Shown here one piece after another: positions 5,299 to 5,310 of a stretch of DNA of 5,310 nucleotides. Position 1 is the stretch's first letter; each line of letters begins with the position of its first letter. Position numbers and translations under genes: made by a program. The notes below the pieces were generated by a model, which was not told the DNA's origin, did no database searches, and was given only the letters and a program-made list of their open reading frames with translations. The DNA comes from an uncultured Collinsella sp. (GTDB taxonomy: Bacteria; Actinomycetota; Coriobacteriia; Coriobacteriales; Coriobacteriaceae): assembly GCA_900764415.1 (NCBI GenBank), contig CAAFOA010000140.1, positions 1 through 5,310 of the forward strand, written 5' to 3'.

Positions 5299-5310
5299 CT
5301 GTCTCTTATA
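5299..5310. other. Nextera (Tn5) sequencing adapter remnant at right contig end
   Basis: The last 12 bases, CTGTCTCTTATA, are identical to the start of the Nextera read-through sequence (reverse complement of the Tn5 mosaic end). With the left-end match in opposite orientation, this shows that adapter was left on both ends of the assembled fragment. Confidence 0.92.

Noticed and set aside
1..5310. Undescribed defence, toxin or biosynthetic system
   Set aside because: All coding capacity is taken by five conserved dcw genes in the expected order. No unexplained gene-sized space remains.

Overview
The window is a short GC-rich contig that carries the start of a division and cell wall (dcw) cluster, with all genes on the minus strand. 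In transcription order, right to left, these are mraZ (5186-4752), rsmH (4731-3766), an ftsL-like gene (3675-3205), ftsI (3187-1322) and the 5' part of murF (1196 to the left edge). The order mraZ-rsmH-ftsL-ftsI is the classical dcw order of Gram-positive bacteria. murE, which usually lies between ftsI and murF, is absent. The strong G/C bias at third positions, the FtsI with a long Arg/Gly/Ser/Pro-rich cytoplasmic tail, and the style of MraZ and RsmH suggest an actinobacterium. Class Coriobacteriia (a Collinsella-like gut bacterium) is my best guess, made from memory of protein style and not from a search.

Region by region: 5299-5310 and 1-24 are not genomic. They match Nextera/Tn5 library adapter sequence, so the window is one assembled fragment whose ends are technical. 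Positions 5187-5298 hold the dcw control region: a sigma-70-type promoter (TTGAAA, 17 bp, TATTAT) overlapped by a TGGGG/TGTTG/TGGGG array with 10-bp period that resembles MraZ boxes. Two near-identical inverted repeats (GGGGYGGTTCCCC) lie there too, one in the promoter spacer and one in the leader. The remaining sequence is almost all coding. The gaps between genes are 20, 90, 17 and 125 bp, and none contains a convincing terminator.

The genes work together. MraZ is the autoregulator that binds upstream of its own gene. RsmH methylates 16S rRNA. FtsL and FtsI are membrane components of the septal peptidoglycan machine. MurF makes the UDP-MurNAc-pentapeptide from which the FtsI substrate (lipid II) is built. 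I see no mobile element, CRISPR array, RNA gene or foreign island, and no evidence of an undescribed multi-gene system. The most interesting non-routine signal is the architecture of the mraZ promoter region.
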